From Dehalococcoidia bacterium (GTDB lineage: Bacteria > Chloroflexota > Dehalococcoidia > SM23-28-2 > RBG-16-64-32), in NCBI GenBank assembly GCA_030649945.1, contig JAUSFE010000118.1, positions 28,804 through 92,803 of the forward strand: 64,000 nucleotides of DNA, in the 5' to 3' direction. Below, one piece after another: positions 40,033 through 49,468 of this stretch (the first letter of the stretch is position 1; each line of letters starts with the position of its first letter). A model generated the notes under the pieces. That model had not been told where the DNA came from. It made no database searches and saw only the letters and a list, made by a program, of their open reading frames with translations. Position numbers and translations under genes: made by a program.

Positions 40033-41541
40033 GTGATCAGACGCGCCGCCGCCATCGCCGCCGCCCGCGCCGCCGCCGCCCTCAGCCGGCGCCTGCGCTT
40101 TGGCGGCGGCACCGCCCTGCCCGGCCTCGTCGCCCAACGCATCCACCCCGACATCGTGCGGGAGCTCGCCGCCGGCCTCGGCGCGGGCTCCGTCCTGGTC
40201 ACCGGCACCAACGGCAAGACCACCACGGCCCGGCTGCTGCGCAACATCCTGCAGGAGGCCGGCCTCAAGCCGGTGGCCAACCGCGCCGGCTCCAACATGA
40301 TGCGCGGCATCGCCGCCGCCCTCGCCGCCGGCGCCCGCTGGGACGGCCGCTTCCGCTCGCCGCAAGAGCGCATCGGCGTCTTCGAAGTGGACGAGGCGAC
40401 TCTCCCCCACGCTGCCGCCGTCCGCCCGCGCGCCGTGCTCTTCACCAACCTCTTCCGCGACCAACTGGACCGTTACGGCGAGGTGGAGACCGTGGCGGCG
40501 GTCTGGCGTGCTGCGGCACGGGAGTTCCCGCCGGACGTCACGCTCGTCCTCAACGCCGATGACCCCGCCGTCGCCGCGCTGGGCGATGTGGCCGGCGGCC
40601 CGGTCGTCTTCTTCGGCCTCGCGGACCGCGCGGCCGCAGGGCAGACGTTGGACCACGCCGCCGACGCCCGCTGGTGCTCCGGCTGCGGCGCCGAGCTCGC
40701 TTACGCAGCCGTCTTTTACGGCCACCTGGGCCACTGGGCCTGCCCCCAGTGCGGCCGCTCCCGGCCCCAGGTCCAGGTCGCGGGCACAGACCTGGAGGTG
40801 GGGGGTCAGGCTCCGCCCATCACCTCGGGGGGCCAGGCTCCGCCCATCACCTCGGGGGGTCAGGCTCCACCCAGCACCTCGGGGGGTCAGGCTCTCAGCC
40901 TGACGGGGAGGGGAGAGGGGGGCCCCGCGGGCCTGCGCCTCGCCATCACCACCCCCGCCGGCGGACTCACCGTCCGCCTCCCGCTCACCGGCCTCTACAA
41001 CGCCTACAACGCCGTCGCCGCGGCCGCCGCGGCGACCGCCCTCGGCATCGGGCCGCCGGCCATCGAACGTGGCCTGGGCCGCTTCACCGCCGCCTTCGGC
41101 CGCCAGGAGCGGCTCGTGGTCTCCGGCCGCGAGGTGCAGATGTTCCTGGCGAAGAACCCCGCCGGCCTCAACCAGGTGCTGCGCACCATCACGGCCAACG
41201 GCTTGCAGAAGGACATCGCCCTCTTCCTCAACGACAACATCGCCGACGGCCGCGACGTCTCCTGGATCTGGGACGTGGACTTCGAGCTGCTTTCCGGCCA
41301 CACCCGCTCGCTCACCGTCTCCGGCAGCCGCGCCTGGGACATGGCTCTGCGCCTGAAGTACGCCGGCCTGGGCTCCCCCGGCGACGTGGAGCCGGACGCC
41401 GCCCTGGCCCTGCGCCGCGCGCTCCAGCGGACCCCGGAGGGCGCGACCTTGTACGTCATCCCCACCTACACGGCGATGCTGGCGGTGCGCAATCTCCTGG
41501 GCCGCTGGGCCGGCCGCGGCGCCTTCTGGGAGCGCGACTGA
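40033..41541 (+). CDS. murT: Mur ligase family protein, lipid II isoglutaminyl synthase subunit MurT
   Basis: VTGTNGKTTTARLLRNIL, GSNMMRG, FTNLFRDQLDRYGE, CSGCGAELAY...CPQCG zinc ribbon, LAKNPAGLNQVL. Confidence 0.92.
   Translation: MIRRAAAIAAARAAAALSRRLRFGGGTALPGLVAQRIHPDIVRELAAGLGAGSVLVTGTNGKTTTARLLRNILQEAGLKPVANRAGSNMMRGIAAALAAGARWDGRFRSPQERIGVFEVDEATLPHAAAVRPRAVLFTNLFRDQLDRYGEVETVAAVWRAAAREFPPDVTLVLNADDPAVAALGDVAGGPVVFFGLADRAAAGQTLDHAADARWCSGCGAELAYAAVFYGHLGHWACPQCGRSRPQVQVAGTDLEVGGQAPPITSGGQAPPITSGGQAPPSTSGGQALSLTGRGEGGPAGLRLAITTPAGGLTVRLPLTGLYNAYNAVAAAAAATALGIGPPAIERGLGRFTAAFGRQERLVVSGREVQMFLAKNPAGLNQVLRTITANGLQKDIALFLNDNIADGRDVSWIWDVDFELLSGHTRSLTVSGSRAWDMALRLKYAGLGSPGDVEPDAALALRRALQRTPEGATLYVIPTYTAMLAVRNLLGRWAGRGAFWERD
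40804..40911. repeat. 27-bp tandem repeat in-frame inside murT
   Basis: Four units starting 40804, 40831, 40858, 40885 encoding (GGQAPPITS)n. Confidence 0.93.
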
Positions 41542-42308
41542 TGACGAAGCTGAAGCTGCGCCTGGCGCACCTCTACCCCAAGCACATGAACATCTACGGC
41601 GACCGCGGCAACATCCTCTGCCTCCGCCGCCGCTGCGAGGAGCGGGCCATCGCCTTCCAGGCGGACGAGCTGGCGCCGGGGGACGCGCTCGCCGCGGACG
41701 CCTACGATATGGTCTTCATCGGCGGGGCGCAGGACCGGGAGCAGCGCCGCGTCGCCGAGGACCTCCTGAAGGTGAAGGGCGCCGCCCTGCGCGAGGCCGT
41801 CGAAGGCGGCGTCACGCTGCTCGCCGTCTGCGGCGGCTACCAGCTCATGGGCCGCTTCTACCGCACGGCAGAGGGCGAGGAGCTGCCCGGCGCCGGCGTG
41901 CTGGACATCTGGACCGTCCACCCCGGCCCCCGCGCCCGGCGCTTCATCGGCAACGTTGTGGTGAAGTGGCGCGGCGCCACGCTGGTGGGCTTCGAGAACC
42001 ACGGCGGCCGCACCCACCTGGGCGCGGGCGTGCGGCCGCTGGGCAGAGTGGTCGCCGGCTTCGGCAATAACGGCCGCGACGGCGGCGAGGGCGCCGTCTA
42101 CAAAAACCTCTTCGGCACCTACCTCCACGGCTCTCTCCTGCCCAAGAACCCGCAGTTCGCGGACCACCTCATCGCCACGGCACTCGCTCGCAGGTACGGC
42201 GACGTCCCGCTGCCGCCCCTGGACGACCGCATCGAGAGCACCGCCCACGCGGAGGCTGTGCGGCTGGCGACCCGGCGCGGTATTATCGGCATAGGAGGAC
42301 GGAAGTAG
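41541..42308 (+). CDS. gatD: lipid II isoglutaminyl synthase glutamine amidotransferase subunit GatD
   Basis: LRLAHLYPKHMNIYGDRGNI, LLAVCGGYQLMG, TYLHGSLLPKNP. Confidence 0.92.
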   Translation: MTKLKLRLAHLYPKHMNIYGDRGNILCLRRRCEERAIAFQADELAPGDALAADAYDMVFIGGAQDREQRRVAEDLLKVKGAALREAVEGGVTLLAVCGGYQLMGRFYRTAEGEELPGAGVLDIWTVHPGPRARRFIGNVVVKWRGATLVGFENHGGRTHLGAGVRPLGRVVAGFGNNGRDGGEGAVYKNLFGTYLHGSLLPKNPQFADHLIATALARRYGDVPLPPLDDRIESTAHAEAVRLATRRGIIGIGGRK

Positions 42309-42408
42309 AGAAGGACGCGGGAAGCAGCAGGTCAGGCTTCAGCCTGACACGGCGGGGTCGGGGAACTCGCCACTGTCCACTATCCACTATCCACTAACAG
42401 GAGCAGCC

Positions 42409-42618
42409 ATGCAGCAAGCCACTCTCGAAGCCCCGGACATCTCCTGCGATCACTGTATCCAGAGCATCCAGAAAGCGGTCACGAAGCTCCCCGGCGTCCA
42501 GTTCATCGCCGGCGACCCGGAGGCCAAGCGCGTGACCGTGGAGTACGACCCCTCGGCCGTCAGCCTGGACGCCATCGAGCGCGCCATGGAGGAAGAGGGC
42601 TACCCGGTCAAGAAGTAG
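42409..42618 (+). CDS. heavy-metal-associated (CopZ-like) domain protein
   Basis: 69 aa; ISCDHCIQSIQKAVTKLPGV. Confidence 0.88.
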   Translation: MQQATLEAPDISCDHCIQSIQKAVTKLPGVQFIAGDPEAKRVTVEYDPSAVSLDAIERAMEEEGYPVKK

Positions 42619-42682
42619 ACTTCGACGCAGCCGGACCAGTTGAATGCACGATTGCTTGATTGTTTGATTGCCTGACTGCCTG

Positions 42683-43381
42683 ATGGCCGAAAACCTACAG
42701 ACATCTGACTCGCCGGAGCGCTGGGCGCCCCCCCCCCGCCGGGGCGCCCTCCGCCGCTTCGTCTACCCGCTCCTCGTGATCGCCGCTATCGCCGCCGTCA
42801 TCTGGTACCTCGAGTACCGCGGCGACGGCGGCGGCTATAGCCCCACGGGCGAGCGCTACGGCCCGACGGACTTGCCGGCGGGCATGGCGCCGGCCGGCAC
42901 GGACGTCGCGCCGCAGCCGGGCGCCCTGGCCCCGGACTTCCTCCTGGAGCAGCTGACCGGCGGCGAGCTGCGCCTGAGCGACCTGCGGGGCCGGCCCGTG
43001 GTCCTGAACTTCTGGGCCACCTGGTGCGCCCCCTGCCGCAAGGAGATGCCGCAGTTCGTCCAGGCCTATGACCGCTACCAGGATCAGGGACTGGTCATCG
43101 TCGCCGTCAACCTGCAGGAAGGCAAGGGGATCGTCCGGCCCTTCGCAGACGATTTCGGGATCAAGTTCCCGATAGCCATAGACCGCGACGGCGAGGTGGG
43201 GGACCGCTACCGCTTGCTGGGCCTGCCCACCACCTTCTTCATCGGCCGCGATGGCGTGGTCCGCAGCGTCTTCACGGGGCCGTTTCTGGAGAAGCAGCGC
43301 GGCACCAACGTCCAGAGCGCCATCGCCGAAGATGAGCTGGACGGGCGCATCGCGCAGATCCTGACGGCGCCGGGACCGTAG
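42683..43381 (+). CDS. TlpA/ResA-like thiol-disulfide protein
   Basis: VVLNFWATWCAPCRKEMPQF; N-terminal TM. Confidence 0.92.
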   Translation: MAENLQTSDSPERWAPPPRRGALRRFVYPLLVIAAIAAVIWYLEYRGDGGGYSPTGERYGPTDLPAGMAPAGTDVAPQPGALAPDFLLEQLTGGELRLSDLRGRPVVLNFWATWCAPCRKEMPQFVQAYDRYQDQGLVIVAVNLQEGKGIVRPFADDFGIKFPIAIDRDGEVGDRYRLLGLPTTFFIGRDGVVRSVFTGPFLEKQRGTNVQSAIAEDELDGRIAQILTAPGP

Positions 43382-43427
43382 CGGCCATGCGTTCGATGAT
43401 CTGTGCGCCTAACGGGGTGATGAAAAA

Positions 43428-43486
43428 CGGGGAGTGCAGAGGGGCGGAGCCCCTTTGGCGGGGGTCTGGGGGTGTCCCCCAGATTC
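43428..43486. repeat. dispersed repeat with ggggtctgggggtgtcccccagatt core, copy 1
   Basis: Near-identical to 58057-58115. Confidence 0.88.
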
Positions 43487-43763
43487 AATTTTTTCTTTGG
43501 GTGGGGTGGGGGGTGGGACGAGAACTCGTTTTTCAGCACCATGCGAACGTCATGGCTCCGATGGACAACCGGACGCGCCGTTTCAGCTGTCAGGGGGCAG
43601 CGAGATCCGGACAACCAAGCCGCGTTGCACTGCGCGAACGGATCGCTCTCCCCAGAGCGCCGCGGTTCGCAAGCACTGGCGTTTGCCCTTCCCCGGATCC
43701 CTTCGCGAAGATGCGTTCTCGCCACGCTCGAGCGTGGCCGGCGCTCAGGATGACAGATCGCTG

Positions 43764-45548
43764 ATGGCGGCGGGTAAGGGCCTGGGCGAAAGCGTCCTTC
43801 CCCGGAAGGACCGTCCCCTCGGCTGGTCGCGCACCTTCGGCCTGCTCAACCCTCTGCGCGCCGTCTGGTGGCTCTTCACCAACGTCCGCTTCGCCATCTT
43901 CCTCCTCGTTGTGCTCTCCGCCGTCAGCCTCCTGGGCGTCGTCATCCCCCAGGTGCCGATGAACGTGCGCGGCGACTCCGTAGCGGAAGAGGAGTGGCTG
44001 AACTTCCAGCACGGCAGGTTCGGCCTCCTCACGGACCCCCTGCACGACGCGGGCCTCTTCGATGTCTTTCACGCAAGCTGGTTCGCCGCCCTCATGGGCC
44101 TGACCGTGGCCGGCACCGGCGCCTATGTCATCAGCCGCTTTCCCGGCGTGTGGGCCACCGTCACCCGGCCCCGCAAGAGGGTGCCGGACCGCTACTTCCA
44201 GATGGCCCCAAACCGCCTGGAGGTGCCCGCCCGCCTGGACCCGGGGCGGCTGGAGCAGGTCCTGCGCCGGGCCAGCTACCGCGTGGAGCGCTTCCAGGAG
44301 GCGGACGCCACCTACCTGTTCGCGGACCGCTTCCAGTGGGCGCAGCTGGGCAGCTTGCTCACTCACGCCGCCGTCATCGTCTTCATCCTCGCCGCCGTCG
44401 TCAGCCGCGTGGACGCGTTCTCTTCCCCCCTCTTCCTGGCGGAGGGCTCCACGCTGCCCGTCTTCCCCGTCAAGGACCCGAACCAGATGCAGGTGCAGCT
44501 GCTGGACGCCCACGCCGCCTTCGCGCCGGACGGCCGGCCCCTGGACTACCGGTCGCAGCTCGTCATCTACCGCCGCGGCGAGGAGGTGCTGCGCTGCCAG
44601 TCCACCGTCAACTCCCCCTGCAGCTACGGCGGCTACCGCTTCTACCAGTCCGCCTACTTCGGCTACGGCGCCGCCGTCCAGGTGCGCGACACCGCCACCG
44701 GCAACGTTATCTACCGCGAGACGCTGGCTCTCTCCGGCAAGTCGCCGTCCCCGCGTGTCCTCATCCGCGACGGCGCGGGCGCCGTCCTCCTGGACGATTC
44801 CCTGGTCCTGACGGATGCGCTCGCCGGCTCAGACTTCATCTACACCGGCACGCTCGTCCAGCTGCCGGACGGCCGTCTGCTCAGCATCGGCCTGCGCGAG
44901 CCGCTGGACGGCGGCGACCGCAAGCTCGCCGTCTTCGAGCCCGCGGAGCAGGCCGGCGGCGGCGTGCGCCTGGTGCTCTCGCGGGGCCAGAGCGGCGTCT
45001 CCGGCGGGCTGGAGGTCTCCTACGCCGGCGAGCAGACCGCGCCCTCCGCCGTGGTCCGGGACTTCCCGCTGCCCCCGCGCGCGGACCCGGGCGGCACCGG
45101 CGGCACCGGTCCCGTGACGCTGCTCCTGGCCAACGTGGTCTACGGCACGGACACGCCGTCCGCCGGCACCGGGGCGGAAGGCGCCGCACCCGCTGATACG
45201 CCCCGCCTGACGATCGCCGGCCTGCAACCCCAGGCGGCGGCGCTGGAGCCGGGGCAGAGCCTTACCGTGGCAGACCGCGAGTACACGTTCCTGGGCCAGC
45301 GCGAGTTCTCCGGCATCCAGGTTAAGCGAGACCGCAGCGACTACCTTATCTGGGCGGGCGCGGCGCTCATCGTCGCCGGGCTCATGATCACCTTCTGGGT
45401 GCCCCGGCGCCGCTTTTGGGCTAAGATAGCGGCGACTGCCACCAACCTGGCCGGACAGGCCCCCGGACATGCGCGCTACACGCAGGAGTTGAGGCGCATA
45501 GCCCGGGCGGCCGGAGCGGATGTACTGGAGAGAACAGAAGATGACTAG
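43764..45548 (+). CDS. ResB-like cytochrome c biogenesis protein
   Basis: WWLFTNVRFAIFLLVVLSAVSLLGVVIPQVP; SLLTHAAVIVFILAAVV; ATG 43764, track ORF is N-terminally over-extended through repeats. Confidence 0.87.
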   Translation: MAAGKGLGESVLPRKDRPLGWSRTFGLLNPLRAVWWLFTNVRFAIFLLVVLSAVSLLGVVIPQVPMNVRGDSVAEEEWLNFQHGRFGLLTDPLHDAGLFDVFHASWFAALMGLTVAGTGAYVISRFPGVWATVTRPRKRVPDRYFQMAPNRLEVPARLDPGRLEQVLRRASYRVERFQEADATYLFADRFQWAQLGSLLTHAAVIVFILAAVVSRVDAFSSPLFLAEGSTLPVFPVKDPNQMQVQLLDAHAAFAPDGRPLDYRSQLVIYRRGEEVLRCQSTVNSPCSYGGYRFYQSAYFGYGAAVQVRDTATGNVIYRETLALSGKSPSPRVLIRDGAGAVLLDDSLVLTDALAGSDFIYTGTLVQLPDGRLLSIGLREPLDGGDRKLAVFEPAEQAGGGVRLVLSRGQSGVSGGLEVSYAGEQTAPSAVVRDFPLPPRADPGGTGGTGPVTLLLANVVYGTDTPSAGTGAEGAAPADTPRLTIAGLQPQAAALEPGQSLTVADREYTFLGQREFSGIQVKRDRSDYLIWAGAALIVAGLMITFWVPRRRFWAKIAATATNLAGQAPGHARYTQELRRIARAAGADVLERTEDD

Positions 45549-46419
45549 CGCACTCCTTGCGATCAAGATCAACATTGACCCGGTGATCGCCCACGTCATC
45601 GGCCTGGAGATCACCTGGCACGGCCTCTTCACCGCGCTGGGCGTGGTCATCGGCGTCGCCATCGCCACCTGGTTCGCGCGCAAGGCAGGCTACCAGGAAG
45701 ACACCATCTACAACGTCGCGCTCGCGCTGGTCATCGGCGGCATCATCGGCGCCCGCGCCCTCTACGTCCTGGAACACACCAGCCTGTTCAAGGACGACCC
45801 GGGCGATATCTTCGCCATCAACACCGGCGGCATCTCCATCTACGGCGCGCTCATCGGCGGCACCATCGGCGGCTGGCTCTACGCCTTCATCCGCAAGGTG
45901 CCGAACCTTCCCCGGGGCGCGGACATCGCCGCCATCGGCGGCATCGTCGGCATGGCCGTCGGCCGCATCGGCGACATCATCAACGGCGAGCATTTCGCCA
46001 GCAGCACAAGCCTGCCCTGGGGCGTGCTGTACACGAACGGCAACAGCCCCAGCTTCCTCGCCGGCTTCGTGGACCCACAGCACCCCGCCGTGGCCTACGA
46101 GCTCATCGGCGACCTCGTGATCTTCCTCGCCCTTACCGTCGTCTACCTGCGGGTTCAGCGCGCCGGCGTCACCTTCTTCGCCTGGATATTCCTCTACGGC
46201 CTCTTGCGCACGCTGGTCAGCTTCCTGCGCCTGGACGATGTCGTTCTCGTGGGGCTGCGCACGGCCCAGCTCATCGGCATCGCTGCCCAGGTCCTCGGGA
46301 TCGGCGGCATCGTCTACCTGCTGGCCGTCCCGCCGCGCGAAGAGCGCACCAGCCGCGCCCAGCGCCGCCGCCTCGTGCGGGAGGAGGAGCCGGCAACGGA
46401 GGAGCAGACCGCCGGTTGA
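45541..46419 (+). CDS. lgt: prolipoprotein diacylglyceryl transferase
   Basis: IGLEITWHGLFTALGVV, GGISIYGALIGGTIGGWLY, VGRIGDIINGEHF. Confidence 0.94.
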   Translation: MTSALLAIKINIDPVIAHVIGLEITWHGLFTALGVVIGVAIATWFARKAGYQEDTIYNVALALVIGGIIGARALYVLEHTSLFKDDPGDIFAINTGGISIYGALIGGTIGGWLYAFIRKVPNLPRGADIAAIGGIVGMAVGRIGDIINGEHFASSTSLPWGVLYTNGNSPSFLAGFVDPQHPAVAYELIGDLVIFLALTVVYLRVQRAGVTFFAWIFLYGLLRTLVSFLRLDDVVLVGLRTAQLIGIAAQVLGIGGIVYLLAVPPREERTSRAQRRRLVREEEPATEEQTAG

Positions 46420-46679
46420 ACCGCAAGGCCGGGCCGGCGGGCGGCCGCAGGGTCACGTTGTACACGAAGGCGGACTGCGGCCTGTGCACGGAGGCGGTGG
46501 AGGCGCTCCTGCGCCTGCGGAAGAGAATCCATTTTCAGCTGGACTTCGTAGACATTGAAGCTGATCCGTCAACGTTTGCACGCTTTTGGGACAGAGTGCC
46601 TGTGGTGACAGTAGATGGTAAGGAGGTGGCGGCGGCGCCACTGGACGAGGGACTTCTGCGCGAAATCCTCGCTTCCTGA
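46416..46679 (+). CDS. glutaredoxin-like protein
   Basis: VTLYTKADCGLCTEAVEAL; RVPVVTVDGKE. Confidence 0.85.
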   Translation: MNRKAGPAGGRRVTLYTKADCGLCTEAVEALLRLRKRIHFQLDFVDIEADPSTFARFWDRVPVVTVDGKEVAAAPLDEGLLREILAS

Positions 46680-46830
46680 GAGGCTCCGGCTCGGGGCCTG
46701 CAGAGGGGGCGATTGTTCCCCGATTGTTCACATTTACGTCTTCTCAACCTTGATAAACAATGGTAGTATGACATTGCGGTTATTGGGGAACGGGAATCAC
46801 GATTCTGGGGAGAGGGCTACGACGATCACA

Positions 46831-47175
46831 ATGACGCCTCACGGTCTGCCGGTGGACAACCACTGGTACCTCGTGTCCAGCCACGGGTCCGTGCTCTTCT
46901 ACGTCGCCTTGAATCCCGACTGCACGATCCAGCAGATCTCCGAGGAGATGGCCCTGACGCAGCGCACGATCTGGGGGCTGGTAGGCGACCTGCGCCGCGC
47001 CAGCATGCTGCACGTGCGCCGCGAGGGCCGCCGCCACCACTACACCGTCAACCTGGACGCGCCCTTCAAGCACCCCGTGTGCCAGGGCCTTAGCCTGCGC
47101 ACGGTCATGGGCCCGATGATTGCGACCTGCGCCCGCACTCGCCGCAGCCGCGAGCCCGAAGCCACCTTCGCCTAG
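46831..47175 (+). CDS. winged-helix transcriptional regulator
   Basis: SSHGSVLFYVALNPDCTIQQISEEMALTQRTIWGLVGDLRRASMLHVRREGRRHHYTVN. Confidence 0.8.
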   Translation: MTPHGLPVDNHWYLVSSHGSVLFYVALNPDCTIQQISEEMALTQRTIWGLVGDLRRASMLHVRREGRRHHYTVNLDAPFKHPVCQGLSLRTVMGPMIATCARTRRSREPEATFA

Positions 47176-47196
47176 CCAGGCGCCAACCCGCTTTCG

Positions 47197-47226
47197 TTGA
47201 CACACTTTCCCTCCCTGTGCTAGCAT
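47197..47226 (+). promoter_or_regulatory. sigma70-type promoter upstream of SAM riboswitch
   Basis: TTGACA 47197-47202, 18 nt spacer, TAGCAT 47221-47226. Confidence 0.5.
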
Positions 47227-47250
47227 CCCACTCAACAACTCAATAGAGAA

Positions 47251-47361
47251 CCTTATCCAGACGGGTGGAGGGAACGGCCCTGCGAAACCCGGCAACCGGT
47301 TCCCGCTTCGGTGGGGAACAAGGTGCCAATGCCGGTCCGCCTAAGGCGGACACGATAAGGC
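47251..47361 (+). ncRNA. SAM-I (S-box) riboswitch aptamer
   Basis: CTTATCCAGACGGGTGGAGGGAACGGCCCTGCGAAACCCGGCAACC...GGTGCCAATGCCGG...GATAAGG. Confidence 0.95.
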
Positions 47362-47369
47362 AAAGCCAA

Positions 47370-47404
47370 GGCCTCTTTCACACCCCAAGAGGTCTTATTT
47401 TTTG
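47370..47404 (+). terminator. intrinsic terminator of the SAM riboswitch expression platform
   Basis: GGCCTCTT-loop-AAGAGGTC followed by ttatttttt. Confidence 0.9.
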
Positions 47405-47527
47405 CGCACAATGACTCGAACGCACGCGGCACTGATGGCGATGGCGCGGGTCTCCTTCTCCGCCACAAGTGGAGAATGGGAGGCCCACGGCAGCGGTTCA
47501 TACTGACTACGCCGGAGGCAAGCCATC

Positions 47528-48847
47528 ATGTCTGTCCTCAGTTCCAGCGCAGGATCGTTCGCGAAAAACCTCAGATGTAAAGAGTGCGGCCGGGTCTACC
47601 CCCTGGAGCCCGCCCACGTCTGCGAGTTCTGCTTCGGCCCCCTCGAGGTCTTCTACGACTACGAGGCGCTCTCTCGCGTCCTTACCCGCCGGCGCATAGA
47701 GTCCGGGCCGCCCACCATGTGGCGCTACGCGGACCTCCTCCCCTGCCGGGCGGAGACCGCCGTCGATATCGGCACCGGCTTCACGCCGCTTCTGCGCGCC
47801 CCCAACCTGGGCCGCGCCCTCGGTCTGGACCGGCTCTACGTCAAGAACGATTGCCAGAACCCCACCTGGTCCTTCAAGGACCGCGTCGTCTCCGTGGCCA
47901 CGAGCGTGGCCCGCGAGTTCGAGTTCGACACCCTCGCCTGCGCCTCCACCGGCAACCTGGCCAACAGCGTCTCCGCCCACGCCGCCCGCGCCGGCCTCAA
48001 GGCCTGCGTCTTCATCCCGGCGGACCTGGAGCAGGGCAAGATCGTCGGCTCTGCGGTCTACGGGCCCACGCTCGTCGCGGTCGAAGGCAGCTACGACGAC
48101 GTCAACCGCCTCTGCAGCGAGCTGGGCGACAGGTACCCCTGGGCCTTCGTCAACATCAACGTCCGGCCCTACTACGCCGAGGGCAGCAAGACCCTGGGCT
48201 ACGAGGTCTGCGAGCAACTGGGCTGGCGCGCCCCGGACCACTGCATCGTCCCCCTGGCCAGCGGCTCGCTCTTCACCAAGATATACAAGGGCATCAAGGA
48301 GCTGGCCTGGCTGGGGCTTGTGGAGTGGAACGCCACGCGCATGAGCGGCGCCCAGGCCGCAGGCTGCTCGCCCATCTTCGAAGCCTGGCAGCGGCAGAGC
48401 TACAACATCCGCCCCCAGAAGCCCAACACCATCGCCAAGTCCCTGGCCATCGGCAACCCGGCGGACGGCTACAACGCCCTCCAGGTCCTGGCCCAGACCA
48501 GCGGCGCCGCCGCCGCCGTGACCGACGACGAGATCGTCGAGGGCATCAAGCTCCTGGCGGAGACCGAGGGCATCTTCGCGGAGACCGCCGGCGGCGTGGT
48601 CGTCGCCGGCTTGCGGCGGCTCGTCCAGGAGGGCCACGTCAGCCCGGACGAGCTCGTTGTCGCCTTCATCACCGGCGCGGGCCTGAAGACGCAGGAGGCG
48701 GTGGCGCCGGCCCTGGCGCCGGCCCTTACCATACGCCCCACCATAGACTCCTTCGAAGAGGCGCTGGCGTCCGCCTACGGCGGCCCCGTGGGGAAGGCCG
48801 TCCTGCCCCCGGGCCGCAGCGGCGCCCTGGCCGGCCGCCGGAGCTAG
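47528..48847 (+). CDS. thrC: threonine synthase family PLP enzyme
   Basis: CKECGRVYPLEPAHVCEFCFGPLE, GFTPLLRAPNLGRALGLDRLYVKNDCQNPTWSFKDRVVSVA, ASTGNLANSVSA. Confidence 0.9.
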   Translation: MSVLSSSAGSFAKNLRCKECGRVYPLEPAHVCEFCFGPLEVFYDYEALSRVLTRRRIESGPPTMWRYADLLPCRAETAVDIGTGFTPLLRAPNLGRALGLDRLYVKNDCQNPTWSFKDRVVSVATSVAREFEFDTLACASTGNLANSVSAHAARAGLKACVFIPADLEQGKIVGSAVYGPTLVAVEGSYDDVNRLCSELGDRYPWAFVNINVRPYYAEGSKTLGYEVCEQLGWRAPDHCIVPLASGSLFTKIYKGIKELAWLGLVEWNATRMSGAQAAGCSPIFEAWQRQSYNIRPQKPNTIAKSLAIGNPADGYNALQVLAQTSGAAAAVTDDEIVEGIKLLAETEGIFAETAGGVVVAGLRRLVQEGHVSPDELVVAFITGAGLKTQEAVAPALAPALTIRPTIDSFEEALASAYGGPVGKAVLPPGRSGALAGRRS

Positions 48848-48956
48848 GGGCGTAGCAGATGGCCAGGGCATTCCGCCGCTTCCGTCATGCAGGCCACACC
48901 CTTCAGGGCGCGGCCGTAACACCATTGCGGGCCGCGCCCATGGCAGAGGAGACAAG

Positions 48957-49199
48957 ATGGCAAAGCAACGAGTGAAGTTCACCTTCGAGCAGGCGCTGAT
49001 CAAGGAGCCCGTCATCTGGCGCCTCGGCCGCGAGTTCGACGTCGTCACCAACATCCGCCGGGCGGACGTCACCGAGGACCGCGGCTGGGTCGTGCTGGAG
49101 CTGGAGGGCGAGCCGACGGAGATCGAGCGCGGCGTCCGCTGGGTCCAGGAGCAGGGCGTGCGCGTGGACCCCGTCCCCGGGGACATCGTTGAGGGGTGA
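48957..49199 (+). CDS. NIL-domain protein
   Basis: 80 aa; VKFTFEQALIKEPVIWRLGREFDVVTNIRRADVTEDRGWVVLELEGEPTEIERGVRWVQEQGVRVDPV. Confidence 0.9.
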   Translation: MAKQRVKFTFEQALIKEPVIWRLGREFDVVTNIRRADVTEDRGWVVLELEGEPTEIERGVRWVQEQGVRVDPVPGDIVEG

Positions 49200-49468
49200 G
49201 GGCCGGGTGCAGGCAGCAGGAAGCAGGAGGCTAGAGGGTGGAGGCTAGGCCTCGGTACGCGCGAGCAGTGGGAGTGCAGGGGCCCTGCCCCTGCCGGGGT
49301 CGTCCAGGCCTGTCCTGAGCCTGTCGAAGGAGGTGTCCCCTGGATAACATGTCGCGGGCGGGTGGGTGGGACAGAAGACGCATGCAAACGGCAAGACGCT
49401 CAAGGCAAAGCTGGCCGCGTCCCGCTGCTTCAGCGGCAACGGCGTCGAATCTGGAGGTTTGAGAGCGA

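Noticed and set aside
40804-40911. CRISPR-like array
   Set aside because: Contiguous 27-bp units without unique spacers, coding in-frame in murT.
38491-41301. 936-aa minus-strand ORF as one giant protein
   Set aside because: Only the C-terminal part from ATG 39714 (GNAT) is real; the rest is antisense to murT and intergenic repeats.
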